A stretch of DNA of 64,000 nucleotides from Isoetes taiwanensis (GCA_021234155.1 JAJEKV010000038.1:4708847-4772846); one strand, 5' to 3'. Counted from the first letter of the stretch, positions 10,227 through 23,380 are shown. Notes: generated from the letters alone by a model not told the origin. Made by a program: numbers and translations.

Positions 10227-11279
10227 CTTAAATCAAACCGTGGTCATATTTTTACAATCTATATTTAAATCAAAATTTCTACTTCAAACCCCGCACGATA
10301 TCTACCAACTCAATTTTTGAATTGAACTAGATCCCTACCATATTCTTATAATCACTTTAAAGTCTACAAGCCTGTCCACAAGTGCCCCTCGATGGAATTG
10401 TGTATGTAACTGAAGGTCACTACTAAGTGCAAATTGATAACCATTCTCCCCCTTCCCCCCTTGGGAAAGAAATGGACACCAAACACCTATTTAAGTTGCC
10501 ATAATTTATTCTAATTATCTACACCGATAATTAGTTGTTCCACAATCCAGTTACGGACACATCATTATGATTTAAAAATTACCGTGTTGCTCATAATTAT
10601 TCAAGCATTGCTTGAATCTTTGGAACCAAAAAGATCTTGGTTCAACCATTGCTTAATAAAAGCCTCCATAGTATTACACAATACCTTGCACAAGAAATAT
10701 TAAAATTAGTGGTTTATAATGTATTAACCCCAATGGCCTAGACACCTTATCAGTCCGTTTTGTTCAACTTTAAGCCCCACTTAAATCAACTCTACGGACT
10801 AATATTTGTACATGGTATATTTTCAACTTGTAAAGCATATTAACATGCTATGTCTTACGTTCTTTTCAGGAAGAACCATGAGTAGCCTCATAACAAGTTG
10901 ATCTCTATGGAACAAAGCATCAACTTGTATATCAATAGAGCGCCTATACACTCTATTTACATGCTTTACCTAACTGAAACTCTACGATGTACTACTTATA
11001 AGAACAATGCCATTTGTTTCCACATGAAAGAGCTTGCCACTGTTCAAGCGATGCATATTGTGCAACTCCTGCCAGCTTTTATAATTATTTTCATCAAAGA
11101 CCATATTATTTCGTTTGGCTATGCTTAACAGCAAAGCATTGCATGCACATGTGAAAGCACCTTGTAAGGTCACAGAACCTTTTATATTAACTATGTTCTC
11201 TGCTTTCTTTTATGTATTAAGATTGTATATTTGATTCAGAGATTTGAATGGTTTCCCATGAACAAGGTGTAGGCCCAAT

Positions 11280-11510
11280 TGTAGATAATCTTTGGTACAA
11301 TTCTCGAGGCCCCGAAGGGCCAAAAAAAATTTAGATTTAACACAAACCATTACATTTAACACTTTAAACTTAAATTCCCCCTTAAACCCCCTTTGGTTTG
11401 GGTGCATATTCACACAGGGGGGTGACGTAGGGCAGCGAGAGCTGTTGGATAAGCATATATGCCCTTCCGTGGACGTTAAAATTTCTTCCTTCCTTCCTTC
11501 CTTCCTTTAT
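11280..11510 (+). mobile_element. SINE/LINE-tail insertion ending CCGTGGACGTTAAAA + (TTCC)n
   Basis: The 3' terminus CCGTGGACGTTAAAA (11467-11481) is followed by a (TTCC)n tail to about 11508. The body upstream has GAGGCCCCGAAGGGCC and AT-rich sequence. The 5' boundary is not certain, and no pol III boxes were recognised. Confidence 0.55.
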
Positions 11511-11682
11511 TCCTTGAACTTGCATGCATGTAATTATCCGAGGTGCTTGTTTGCCATTTGCATAGTATAATACCTATATATAAGCAAAGCTGCACAAAAG
11601 CCTAATGTTGGTCAAATATGTACAGTCAGATTATACAACCTGCAAAATAGCTATTGCAACATTGCAAGGAAAAGCAGCTACA

Positions 11683-11823
11683 TTTTTTGGGTTGCCCCTA
11701 GGGGGGCAAACCCTCGCTCATGTGGGTTTTGAGCATATTCTGTGAATATGTTAGTATATGCTTGAAATATTCGAAAGACTGCCCGTGGACGTAAAAATTC
11801 TTATCTTATCTTATCTTATCTAT
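11683..11823 (+). mobile_element. Short SINE-like element ending CCGTGGACGTAAAA + (TTATC)n
   Basis: The element is about 140 bp. It starts near TTTTTTGGGTTGCCCC (11685-11698), continues through a foldback TAGGGGGGCAAACCCT, and ends at CCCGTGGACGTAAAA (11781-11795) plus a (TTATC)n tail. Its first 45 bp match, in reverse orientation, the element at 35950-36050. Confidence 0.65.
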
Positions 11824-11849
11824 CGCCATTAAACTGGCGGTCACCTCTA

Positions 11850-12910
11850 TTAGTGTGCGAGGCCTATAGCTGCTCTTCATACCGTCTAAATCGGATCATG
11901 AAGAGCTCAAATCGGGCCTCAGACGACAGCAAAGCTCGTGATCGCCAAATGTTTGATTTGATGCCTGCTCGTGAGGTTTTCGGCACGACCAGGCTATGGA
12001 ATCCCTTAATCTTTTCTGCCAAATGCAAGCTGAGAACATGAAGCCAGATTACTTTTGTGGCGCTGTTAACTGCATGCACTGGAAAATGGATACATTCTGT
12101 TTTTCTGAATTCTCAATGTGAATTGAATGTGTTCATTGGAAATAGTCTTGTTGATATATATGCAAAATGTGGGAGCATAGAAGATGCCGGCCAAGTCTTT
12201 GCAGAGATGCCAGAAAGGGACGAGTTTATCTGGGCTAGAATAATTGCTGCATATGCACAGCATGGGCATGGCATAGAAGCTCTCAATCTTTTTGACAAAA
12301 TGAAGGCAGCTAATATATGCAGAAGGATCCTAATCAGGTTCTGAAGCTATTTGGCGAAATGCATAATGAAGCGCTGTAAACCCAAACAAAGTGACCTATC
12401 TCACTGCTTTTGCCATATGTTCCGGAATACGTCCATGGGAAAAGGGTAAATTCATCCACAGCTTTTGCCATATGGTCCGTGGTCTGGAATGTTGCGATGG
12501 ATATGTATATGAAATGTGGGAGTATAGAGGACATGCAACAAGTGTTTGACTGGTTGCCTGAGCGAGATGCTGGCTCCTGGAGTACAGTTATAGCAGGGTG
12601 TGCTCAGCTTATAAATGACCAAATGAGAGCAGAGCATGTGAAGCCAGATACAGTCATCTCTATTAACATTCTGTGCTCTTGTGCTAGCACCTCAGTCTTA
12701 GAAATTGGGAAGCTTGTTTATGCTTTCATATTGAAGACCGGTTGTGACTATGATGGTTTTGTTGGAAGCTCTCTCGTTGGAATGTACGTTAAATTCAGAA
12801 GACGGAATGGCGGATCTTTGCGCAAGTCAGAACATGTTCGATCAAGGATTTCCAGGTATTCCCTTTGTACCCTCTGGCATATGCTCCATGTTTTGCCAAT
12901 GAAATCCTAG
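11850..12910 (+). pseudogene. PPR protein pseudogene (PLS type)
   Basis: Pentatricopeptide-repeat proteins bind organelle RNA. Here several PLS-type repeats are readable: NSLVDIYAKCGSIEDAGQVF then AEMPERDEFIWARIIAAYAQ, MYMKCGSIEDMQQVFDWLPE then RDAGSWSTVIAGCAQ, and KLVYAFILKTG...GSSLVGMYVK. The frame breaks at least near 12060, 12340 and 12420, and no E/DYW end is recognisable. There is no organelle-targeting N-terminus. It is a fragmentary, non-functional copy, possibly a retrocopy because no intron is apparent. It begins right after a SINE-like element. Confidence 0.75.
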
Positions 12911-15900
12911 ATTACTATTCCCAGGCAGCGAAATATACAGAGCACCTTAGCAGCCTATCCTGGTAGATCTTTGTTGCTCACAGGTTATAGTTTCGGTGAT
13001 GGATTGGCCATTTTAGTTTCTGCAAATTTTTCTGACAGATTAGTGCTCCTATGTAATAGGGGATAAATGAAATGTAGTCATGGGATATGCTTGGAATAGG
13101 CAGGTTGGCATTATTTGTTTGTATCAGACCCAGGAAACCCCTCATTGTAGTGCTTGCTTACAATGCCATTTCTAGGTCTTAGAAGGATCTTGACTGCTTA
13201 GCTTGTTTCTTTGAGAGCCGTTTCTTAAAACATTTGATTAGCCTTCTATACCAAGGTTCAAGGCCTGTGTGCCAAACAGCGAATAGCGAATTTCAACAGT
13301 GCATGTGCTTCAGGCTGACTTCAAAATTTAATACTGCATATCTATTAAAAAATAAGAAATGCAGAAATGCATGTAATATGGAATTAAATCATGGAATTCG
13401 ATATTCAAAAATGCATGCAAATCCATTCTGGATATTATCATCTGCTGGAGCTGGCAATAATGGCACAAAAGAACCATATTTACAAGACATGTTTTATCTG
13501 TCTTCTAATTTGTTCCTATGCTACTATTGCTGTTAAATAATTTTATCTTTCCTCTCTTGGATGAATGTTTAATGCATTTGCAAACAAAGTCCCAATTTTA
13601 TGCCCTTACGGTAATTGTTAGGTGAATATTGATGCATGAATGCTTGGGAGCGATTTGGTACTTAACTTTTGGTGCACTACAAGAAATCAATAAAGCTTCT
13701 ATTATTATGTTAGTGTCTGTAGTTTCTAGTGTTTCAAGAGATTAGCTTGCCTCTTGTTCCAGGTTGGGTATGTTCTTTTGGCAGCAAAAACATAATCTGA
13801 TTGTCAATCGGGAAAACTAAAATCACTGTGGTCCTTCATAGGAGTAGGTTCATGGAGTATCCACATATTTGTTGAATGCTAAAAATCTTGCGCGATGCTT
13901 ACACTAAATTACAAAAGTTTAACATGAACATTTGCATGATGGATATTCCTAGCAGCTGCGATCTACTTTGTGGCTGTGTGTTAGAATGGTTAAAAAGGTA
14001 AAATTGGCTGCGTTTGGTGCCGGTGTGCATGTGCATCTGGTGTTACTTTCCTGTGCATCAACAGTAAACACATTACTGAACTACAAAATTTTGTCCACCT
14101 CAATATTGGGTGCATTTAAGGCATTAAATATCCTTACGTAGATTTGTTTTCATATAAGAATTTTCTCGTTAACTTATTGTGTAAGCCTTTCATTGAGCAG
14201 TTTCTTAGTATTTTCTTTCATTGAACTTAATAATCTACATTTACTAATACGATAATTTGAGTCATTGCATGGCCGGCCTTCTAGGGACGTTAGTTTACAG
14301 GTGATTTACAAAGATAGCACTTATTTTATTTATAGAGTGTTACATCCTAAGTCCAATCTTAACTAAAATAGTTTGTGCCAAAGTTTACATCTTGAGGAGA
14401 AGAATAATAACAGCCTCAAGGACAGCATGCTCTGCCTTAGAAACTTAGCAAGGAAAAGAGGTCCATTGTTGCAATATTGACATCAGGACATTATATATCC
14501 ACTGGACATGCAGCTTCTCATTTGAAACTTCCCCATTTAAAGATGGGTGTATTATTTTCAATTAACAAACTTTCTGTATTATGGAGAATCTAGAAGACTA
14601 GGTTTGTGTCATATAACTTACCTTAGCCCATCTAGGTACAGTGGAAGAATGCAAGTAACAGCAATTTGAACTGATTATCAAAACATAACTTTGAACTATG
14701 ATTTAAGCAACTTCACCCTCCGGCCATGGAGGGCAACCCTCTGTGCGTAGCACCTTGTTTACTTTAGAGCAAAGGTAATTCCAACTAGGTATGGGGGTGA
14801 ATATTAATAAAAGAATAAACGAAAGGGAAGAAAGTATTCCCTATGTTGGAACAAACAGAAAGAAAACAAGGAAACAAGCAACAAAGTAAGGAAAGCTTCT
14901 ATTTATGCAGCTCCTCTTATTTACAGTGCCTCTTATCTACTCCCTGCACGCATATGATATGGATTGAGCCAAAGTAGACTTTCTAATATGATATGCATAA
15001 CTGTTAATAGCTAACAATCTCTTGTGAATCAAATTTTATCAGATAAATAAATGTATCTTCCTAAACCACTCCAGTTCAGTACACCGGACCAATCCATGGC
15101 TTCTCCAACCATCTAATCAATTAGAGGTTTCAATTTGTTCTGAGCCACCAGAATACAAAGGACTTCAATTTGGCGGGTAGACCAGTCACGCATCTTCTAA
15201 ATGGAATTGATCATTCAAAAGACTTAAGGAAAATTGGTGCATGAACATTGTCTAATCTCATATAGAGGTCTTCCAAGTAGACGCTTTCAAATGGGTAACT
15301 TAGATAGTGCTTACCCAGTAGCTCTACAAAATTCAACTCCAATGAGATCCAATGCATGATGCAATGCATGACTGCAGGTCTGTTACTACGTTTTTAAAAG
15401 ATAGATGGCCATTTTTGGAGGATGAATGATTGCTCTGAGAAAAAACCATGTACCTTCTTACACTGCCGATTTGGAAGCTTCAGACCACTGCATAAGAGCA
15501 TCACTACAAAACTGAAATTTTATTTGCTGGAAGAGGAAAAGAAACAAGGTGCTGCGCACGGAGGGTTGCCCTATGATGGCCTAAGGGTGTGTTTGCTTTT
15601 TTTTTATCTTCTAAAGCATCCGCAACAGTTCCAAGACTTAGATATGGCAGCTTTAGGAATCATAGTCATATATGAGCATTGATGCAGGGGGTGCGGTGCA
15701 GTTTCTATATTTTAAGTTTGGACTGGTGGATGGCCAAGACCAAGAGTGCTAATCTAGAATTTCATTGATATGGTGTAAGAATGGTATCAATATGATGTGA
15801 GAGTGCTTGAGTCATAACTTATTGTCTAGATGTGTTGTTGGATTCCTATAACTCAAGTTTGAGATGTAATCACTTGCATAATCTCTAGCTTATAGTTAGA

Positions 15901-17203
15901 GGGAATGATGCAATACCCTTGCAAATTAAATTTCTAAGGATGTTGAAATAGAACATGGCCACCTTATTTAGTGACTATATATGGAGTTGTTTACCATGAT
16001 ATGTAAAAGGTTGTGCATGGGGAGTTAGTTAATGGGTCCATTTATAATGTTCATAATCAATCTTATAAGCTTGAAATAACATAGAGTACGTATGAGAGCT
16101 ATAGTACAACATGGATGTTCAACCAAAGTAGGACCGTAACATCTTCATTTCGAGAAGGAAAGTGAGAAACGAATGACATTATAGACACAAAGTCATGAAT
16201 CCAACAACCTCTAATCAAGCCTCTAATTTTGACAAGACATGTAGGTCCTCTCATGTGTACATTGATTAGAAAAAGGGCATATAAGGTTGTTGACATAAAG
16301 TTTAGATTACTAAAGTTTGTTTTGATTCTTGTAACAATCACATTCCACATGAAAGAGCCGTTTGGTGCTTAGAAAAAAAGAAAAGAAAAGAAACTAGCAG
16401 TAGAGCAGGCTTGGGAAAAATAGTAGGTCAGCGATTTTAGGATGATTGATCTTGATTGCTCTACCAATCACATCTTTGAAGAGGTGCATTTGTAACACTT
16501 TAAATCGAAGAGGTCCATTTGTAACACTTTAAATTAAAGAACAATATATATGAGGAACCTATTTTGTATAAAGCAACTACTTCAAAGCTATAGAAAATTA
16601 TATGTTTGGGTTTATAAACACCCTGGAATTATGGCCTTCCATAATAATTGGGGCAAAGGGTTGGGAAAGGGAAGGTGAAATAGAAAAAAAAGCTGAAAAC
16701 ATTCAAGCTTGAAAGTTCTTTGTGACGCACACCAAGATTTTTTTTATCCAACTTGAGATGATTATATCTGAGCTTTAGACACATCGCATTGTAGTCTGAA
16801 ACAACATAGGGCTAGTATATTCAAATGCACCACCGTCTTAATGATTATCTGTGTAAATTATTAACGTCTATTAGGAAATTTTTGTTATTTGTCTTGCCTG
16901 TTAACAAGGTTACCATTAAGGCCAAATTTTGTTTGGACATGACAAACTATAGGTTTTTGAGAATGTTCATGTTGCATATTTTCTGACTTGTAAATAGTCG
17001 TAGAAACCTAGGTGAATCTTGTTGGACAACATTATTTAGCCAAGATAATTAGCTTTTTTCTTGTAAAAGGAATTTTGGCCATCTATATTTAGATGGTTTT
17101 TACTTAAACTTCTAATACCATTGTATTTGAATAAAATATATGTGATATACTAAAACAAAAAGGTCGCACTAGAAGAAAGGCATGTTGCACACACATCCAT
17201 AGT
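12911..17203. other. Intergenic DNA, no supported gene
   Basis: I see no coding region. Contents are the AGGGTTGCCCT-core repeat at 14712-14765 (minus) and 15545-15601 (plus), and a 32-bp tandem duplication at about 16475-16540 (GAAGAGGT-CATTTGTAACACTTTAAA). The rest is AT-rich and unremarkable. Confidence 0.5.
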
Positions 17204-18360
17204 AAAGAAGAAGAAGAAGAAGATTTTTAACGTCCACGGAAACCCAATCGGGTTATGGGACCAGTACATGAAAGAGGGGTGTAACCCCAAACAAGAGCTC
17301 GGGGACAAAGCCCCATCGCAGAAGCCTAAAGTAGTATATATACATGCTGAGGGCAAGTGCCCAAACTAAATGAAAGCTATTTGTTCTGATGATATGGTAT
17401 TGCTGAGAGACCCTAGACATAGCCTGTCCACGGATTAGACGGCCAATGGTCTAGGATAATTGCTGCTCCTCCTCGGTATACTGCCCATTTCTTGTGTTGA
17501 CGGGCTTCCCTAACCTTGCACAACTCATTCCGGCGATTGCATAGCTGTATGGGAGAAAGATCTTCCTGTAATGAAAAAGTAGTGCCCCTCAAATGATTTC
17601 CATGCTGAAGAACACTTAGACGACTCAACACATCCCGAAAGCCCAGATTAGAAGGTGTCGAGGTCGATCGGAGGCCAGACCCACCCTAGTTCTGCAGACA
17701 CAAGTCCAATAGCTGGGACATGCATAACCCCACGTAAGAACTGCTTAGCGACCTCCAAATCAATGCGACCCTCGGTGTTTGTCTCCTCTACCCCTATAAT
17801 ACGTAAATTCAAAGCTTCGGTCTTGTGCGTGCGAGGCCGGATCTGCAACCAAATGGCATGGCCCCTCCTCCTGCGGTATCCGCCCCCTCATGTACCTCGG
17901 TCCTGTACTGCCAGTGAACATGCGTGGCGCCCAGCCCTGACACTAGCATCGACACATGATGGCACATGAAATGGATCTTCGGTCAGTATACTAGCATCAG
18001 TCGCAATGGCCCATCAACAGCCCAAGGTGTTCGTGAACTGGCTTCAAAATAGTGGCGAAAGCGGATGAAGGTGGTCATACATGTAGGTCCGCTCAACACG
18101 CACTCCTCCCGCCGCCAAAGTATCCCTTGCCCCAAACTGCGCCCGATCATATCCTGGTCCGATTCGACTCGAAGCAAAGAAACCACACGATCTTTGAATA
18201 TCAAGCAATTAGTCATGCGTGGTATGGTGTTTCATTTGCTTGCCGCTATTTCTCTCTGGCCTTGGTCATGGGAGAAAGCGAAGTTGCTAGGCAGGGCGGT
18301 CAAAGCGGTGGACCGAGATAGAGCTGGATATAGGAGCCAAGAAAACCAAAGGATGGACTG
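17204..18360 (-). mobile_element. LINE ORF1-only element ending CCGTGGACGTTAAAA + (TTC)n
   Basis: Read on the minus strand, decayed frames from about 18360 to 17410 encode an L1-like ORF1 protein. ALNLRIIGVEE (near 17800) matches the start of the RNA-binding region. LRGTTFSLQEDLSPIQL...R..ELCKVREARQHKKWAV (near 17590-17460) matches its conserved C-terminal end. A 3' UTR follows and ends at the shared terminus (17225-17239 on this strand) with a (TTC)n tail (17205-17222). No endonuclease or reverse transcriptase lies between ORF1 and the 3' end. It is either a half-LINE, as known for mammalian HAL1, or a deletion product. Confidence 0.6.
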
Positions 18361-18439
18361 ACCGAGGCTTAGTTGAGCTTAAAGCGTGGGTGGATGAACG
18401 ACCAGGCGACTTAAGAAATAGGCAATTGCGAATTTGGAG

Positions 18440-18465
18440 CAAGCACAATTTCATTAATTATGGAC
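18440..18465 (+). repeat. Left terminal inverted repeat of the 12.4-kb element
   Basis: The 26-bp repeat starts CAAGCACAATTTC and ends TTATGGAC. Its partner is 30835-30860. The flanking bases (TTTGGAG outside) do not form an obvious duplication with the right flank. Confidence 0.55.
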
Positions 18466-18509
18466 AATACACGAATTTATGGACCATTTTTAGTAGACTT
18501 GGATGAATG

Positions 18510-20650
18510 ACTCATTTTCATACACTAGTTGACATCCCTAGTGTCTTTGCATATGCCTCGGCCCGACATGCGGGTATCTTAATAGTATTAGGTATCTTCT
18601 TCTTGTTTGATGGCTCCCAAAGCGTAGTCGATAGTCTCCACTTCTATCACGGTCACTTGCGATCGTTGGCCTCCATCTCTTCTTCCAACAATTGGCATAA
18701 TTAGGCTGGGTAGACTTGGTTCCTCAGGGGATTGGCTCCCACCAAGTCACGAAATAGTCTCAAAGTTCTCCTTCTTATCATCCATCTTGTGGGTCCTCAG
18801 TAGCTAGGCCCACCCAAGTTGGGCCAAACACATCATCGAGGCGTGCCATAATAAACATACCTTTCTTCAAATCTTTGTATGGGTTGAATTCCGGCGCAGT
18901 TTGTCCTTCGAGGGGACCGACATAAGGAGGAGTGATAGTAGCAATTGGCTCTACCACTCTGACTACATGAGGTGGAGCTTGTGCTTGCCTAGTACATGGC
19001 GGAAGTCATTATAAGTGCCTTCGCCCTTGCTGATGTTCCCGAGTTCTTGCAAGAGTTTCATCCAATATTCAATCGTGGCCGTGAACTGCGTGCGGTAGTT
19101 GGCGTTTCGAGCACCTTTGTTAGGCGTTGAACAAGCAACCCAATGCAATATATGCTTGTGGATCTTGTTTCCATGACCGAGGCCAAGGTCCTTCACCCGA
19201 TTTCTTGGGAGGAAGCGACTTAGGATATCCAAGCTGGCATCATGGGCTTCCGTCCTCTTTTTTCTTTCCACATTTTTATTCCACCAGCAGGCAACCAATC
19301 CAGGTAAGTGGGTCTAGTTTTGTAATACATGACTGGCCAATCACCATTCATAGCGAATCTGAAAGTTAGAGGGGTGGTATGACCTGTCAATCTATCATCC
19401 CCATCTGGTATGTAGCCTTCTATAAAACCCTTCCAATCCGGAACTTTGTCAACAACATAGGGGACGGGTGTATTCAAGTTGCATTTGTGGAATTCATACA
19501 GTAGTTCTGGCATTGTGAGCACCTCTGCCTTCTTTAAAGATGTAGAGAAGTTACCAAACAAGGCATCGATATCATCATGTGTGTGACCGGGCATCATGAA
19601 CCCTAGCTCAATCTCTTCAAACACACCAAGATATACTAGGTAAGAAAGATAGGAGAAGACATACCTATTCTTGTTCTGTCCAGATGCGTTGTCCAGCTGC
19701 AAATAAAGTATCTTGGGCAGAGGCTTCAATGATGGTCCCTGTGCCTGTGGCAAATTAGCAGGTATGCTGGTATTGGATAGTGACAACTTTGACTCCAAGG
19801 CCGTTGTGTCTCGCAATGAGGAGACCCATTTTGGAGCAGATGATTCAGGCACTGACAGGTGGCCTCCTGCATACTCGTGCCCCATCTCTAATCTCTTCAA
19901 GATGCTATTCAAAGAACCTACATGGAAGTTGGAGTCATCTGCCCATAAGTCCAGGGCAAAGTTTCCATAAGATCCATTCCCATGACCATGAGTCAATGCA
20001 CCAGTCAATGTCGTTTTCAGCTTGTCAAGTCTCCAGAGAGACTTTACAGATTGTTGCAATTTTGGAATCATTGTTTTGGCTTGATCCATTTTGTCATGAA
20101 TAATACAAAGATATTGGCCGGGATACCTGTGGGAGTATAATCTCCACGACCAGTACTGTGTGCGACACGAGGCCTGCTCGAGTCTATGCGCTCTTCTTTC
20201 ATCATGCAACAGCCTCCTCTCTCCTTCATCTTTGGTCTTCAGTAACTTCGTACGGATCACCTCACATGTATCGCATTTGGAGAATGCAATTTTCTTTCTT
20301 GATCTTGGCGTCCGGAACCTCCGCCTCCGTTCTATGAAAACACATCGGTGATACCTTCTTGCCGTCAATGCCACAACCTGCATTAACCTCTTCTAGAATC
20401 TTTGGACTTAGTAAACATTGCGGGCAACTTCGACATTCTCTCTTATCCCCTCCTCGTTTCTCTTGCTACGGTGGGGCAAGGATTCACCGTTCTCCCTCAC
20501 GAACATGGAAAACCACGGCCTCACATGCCAGCGTCGAGGGCGAGGCTTCAAGGTGCCCGCGGTTACCATGTTGACCTTGCGTGCACCCTCAAGAAATTGG
20601 GCCTTCCATTTCAGATCGCCCGACTTTGAGATCCGAGACCAAGGTACCAC
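18510..20650 (-). pseudogene. DUF7869-type (RNase H-fold, DDE-like) transposase, frameshifted
   Basis: Order from the N-terminus: a conserved block TLKPRPRRWHVRPWFSMFVR...GESLPH (about 20640-20440). Next a 387-codon frame (20383-19220) with KIAFSKCDTC, IIHDKMDQAK (acidic residues 97 and 100), HGHGNGSYG, LYLQLDNASGQNKNR (D231) and GHTHDDIDALF (H267, H269, D270-D273), the typical DUF7869 core and a plausible DDE/D-like active site. Then in shifted frames a helical tail (19250-18963) and a C-terminal domain with KDLKKGMFIMARLDDVFGP, TWVGLATEDPQDG and PNYANCWKKRW (about 18890-18660). At least three frame changes are not explained by obvious introns. Family members are mobile-element proteins of unsettled superfamily. 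Confidence 0.65.
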
Positions 20651-21746
20651 GCCCTTTACATAAGCGAGATTCCCTACGGCACCGGTCGTCCCACTCTTGA
20701 CCTTTCATGTTGTTGGCGAACATGTCATAAACAAAAGTAACCCTATCACTTGATTTCATGGCAAGGAATTCCTTTTTCGCATGTTAACAACTTGATTCCT
20801 AGAGAACGACACAACACCTATTCTTGCAACACAAGGTCCTCCTCAGTAAGTGAGGATAGCATTACAGTGGTGAGGCAGGCAAGCTTTGGTGGCCTAACAA
20901 CCTTCACGGGTTGTCGGGAATGAAAAGTGTAATGTCGTTTCTCATAATTTGGGTGCCGATGCTCTGAGCTCCCCGGCTGGACACAATATCTCGCTTCTGC
21001 TGCGGTGCTTGCGGTCAATATCTCGAGACCTTTACTCACAACACAGACGAGGTCATTGCTCCATCTCACGAGCATGCCCGGCACGCACCTGCAAGCAACC
21101 ACGGCAACGGATGTTCACTTGAGAAAGGGAGGAAACCTTCGATTCTGAGATACTCCCACAAACTTGAAACCCAGAAACTGGTCACAAACTGCATCATCGG
21201 GGCCAGTGAAAGATATGAATCCCTTTCCGGCAATAATGGAGTCGCATGAGTGCCATATCTCACAATCCTTTTCTAGAAGGGTATATCTTGTCAGCGGTTG
21301 TGTCTCCTTCCCCCCCGCATCCCATTTGTCTTTTCTTTGGGGACGTCATTAGCAGACGACTCACGAGCATCTTCACTTCTCCACAGAACGAATGAGCCCC
21401 TGGCTTCTGCTATTGTGGTTGCATCTGGAGTTGGCCAGGGAAGGGTGTGGTGGCCTTCGAACACTTCCTCCACACCTACGCTCAGTAGTCCTTTCGATAT
21501 CTCCTTGAAGTGGCATTGTGTCATTTGCCCCACAACTCCCTTTGCTACTAGATGTTCATTAAGGAAGAGATACACAACCTGCACAAGGATTTCAGTAGTG
21601 TTAAAATCGAGTAAGGAAGGCGAAAGCAATGCAAATGACACAGGGGACTCCCATTCAATGGTTACAAGGACAATAAAATTGGGCTGGTGCCCTTTTTCGT
21701 ATGAGGTGTTTAGATTCCCCTTGTATAAAGGTTAGTATTGGATCAA
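20651..21746 (-). pseudogene. N-terminal exons of the transposase or an adjoining accessory ORF (DUF8039-like)
   Basis: The minus-strand frame 21641-21291 contains FLNEHLVAKGVVGQ...VGVEEVFEGHHTLPWPTPDA then TTIAEARGSFVLW. The pattern of AKG-V, LP-P and an A-GSFV-W end resembles DUF8039, a domain found beside plant transposases. Another frame (21102-20818) is not recognised. The order and strand suit N-terminal exons of the transposase gene. Without clear splice sites I cannot join them. Confidence 0.35.
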
Positions 21747-22255
21747 AGTGAGTCTCACAATGGGTAGAAAAGAAGGTTCTCACTCAAGAGGCCATATCCG
21801 GCACAAATTGGGCCCCAATTTGTTTGTGGTGGTGGAGGAGGCTGTAAAGTAGGCACACACTTTCGGCGTCCGCCCAATTTAGCTTGTCACCAAGAGAAAA
21901 CACACATTCGAGATACAGGTGGCCCACGGACAGTTTCACCTATCTGGTCATGTACGAAGGGGACAATATGGGCGACCGCCTAATTTGTCCCATTGTTGCA
22001 ATTAGGCTGACGCCCAATTTGAACCGAATCAAAAATAAAAGGGTATTATTGATGATCGTCGGTCTCACAATGGGTACAAAAAGAAGGTTGTCGTTCTCGG
22101 GACATATCCGCACAAATTGAAGCCCGCCCTATTTGTTAAGTGGCGGTTAAAGACTTGTGAAGTAAGCGTAGACTCGGCCCGCCCAATTTAGTTGTCACCA
22201 AGATAAAACACCTTGAGATCTGATTTGCCCATCCGGGCGATTTCACCCGTCACCT
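21747..22255. repeat. Tandem direct repeat (about 205 bp, period about 300) in the divergent intergenic region
   Basis: About 21747-21955 and 22047-22255 share GTCTCACAATGGGTA, AAGAAGGTT, CATATCCG-CACAAATTG, GCCCAATTTAG-TTGTCACC and TTTCACC at matching spacing. Each copy carries one CACAAATTG block and one CCGCCCAATTTAG half palindrome. The repeat sits between the minus-strand transposase and the start of the plus-strand gene, where regulatory sequence would be expected. Confidence 0.65.
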
Positions 22256-23372
22256 ACACATACACACTAAGAGAACTAAGGAGGCAGACACTAACTGGAA
22301 TTTATCATTGAGCTCCCAAAACAAATACAATCGAGCATTGGAAGGGCCTGACTACAAACAAGGGTTAATGGAGAAAATAGCAGGCACACAAATCCTGCAT
22401 GACAATTTCGGGGAAAAGGGCGACCATCGAAAATTTAGAGTTTATGTAAATGTGACGAATGTTAGGTTGAGCGAGGAGGAGTAAATCAAGGGTCAAGCCA
22501 TCGAAAAGGCGTGAATGGAAAGGTGTGAATGAACAGGCGTGCTTGAAGAGGTGCGAATGAACAGCCGTGAATGGAAAGGCGTGATTGATAAAATCGGGTA
22601 ACATCACATTTGCAGCAATTACACATCGAGGTATGGCGAATTTAACTGTGGAGCAGCACAAACCTTTGGAGATCTCGTGGCCATGAATATGAATCGCTGA
22701 AGATGTTTGCGTCTTGTAGAAAAGATAGTAGCCAAACAAGGCACTGCCAGAAAAACAACAGGTTTGAAGCGCATTTACATTTAAACATGAATTCCCCCCA
22801 AAATTTGAATGTAATTTCCCCCCAATTTTTAAAGTTAAATGTCCCACCTAATTTCGAAATAATGTGTCCGTCCCGGAACTTTCAAAAATGAGTTCCCGCC
22901 TAAAGCACGTCCGCGACCGTGCATGACTTCGAATTAATTTTAGGCGGGCTTTAAATGACGATTTCAAATTCAAAAAATCCAAGCGCACTCATTATTAAGG
23001 TCCACAATTAATTCCTCACGCCGAAGCCATCAACGGTCCATTTTATTTCAAAGGGCCAAGCTTACATGCCGCGACACTTGTCTTCGCCCCAAGAGGGTCC
23101 ATAACCCTTTAAAAGCCCCTCATTCTCCTCATTGCAGATTTAGAAAATTACAGTAGCTTCTTTGGTAACTTTGTGCTCCGCTAAACAACATGTCGCCTTC
23201 ATATTTCTTAGCCACGAAAGTCGTTCTCTGCCCGCACTATACTCGAACCAGGCTGTCGGCCGGATCGAGCTCTTAGCCTTTGTGTCTCTCGGCGCTTGTC
23301 GCCATCCTGGTAGGCCCTTCCTCTCTGCATTGACCTATCGCTGGGTACCCACACACCAAGGAATTCTAGCAG
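22256..23372. other. Intergenic region of the element with minisatellite and putative plus-strand promoter
   Basis: A 15-16-bp degenerate minisatellite built on GTGAATGGAAAGGC lies at about 22500-22590. GGTCCACAATTAAT at 23009-23022 repeats the inner part of the right terminal repeat. CCTTTAAAAGCC near 23108 is a TATA-like box, about 265 bp before the putative first ATG at 23381. No gene is supported on either strand. Confidence 0.45.
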
Positions 23373-23380
23373 TTGATGGC

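Noticed and set aside
12057-12910. Functional PPR gene
   Set aside because: At least three frame breaks, no targeting peptide and no complete C-terminus.
22365-22847. 160-codon open frame on the minus strand
   Set aside because: It runs through a 15-bp minisatellite and low-complexity C/A tracts, shows no domain, and reads as an accidental frame in the spacer of the large element.
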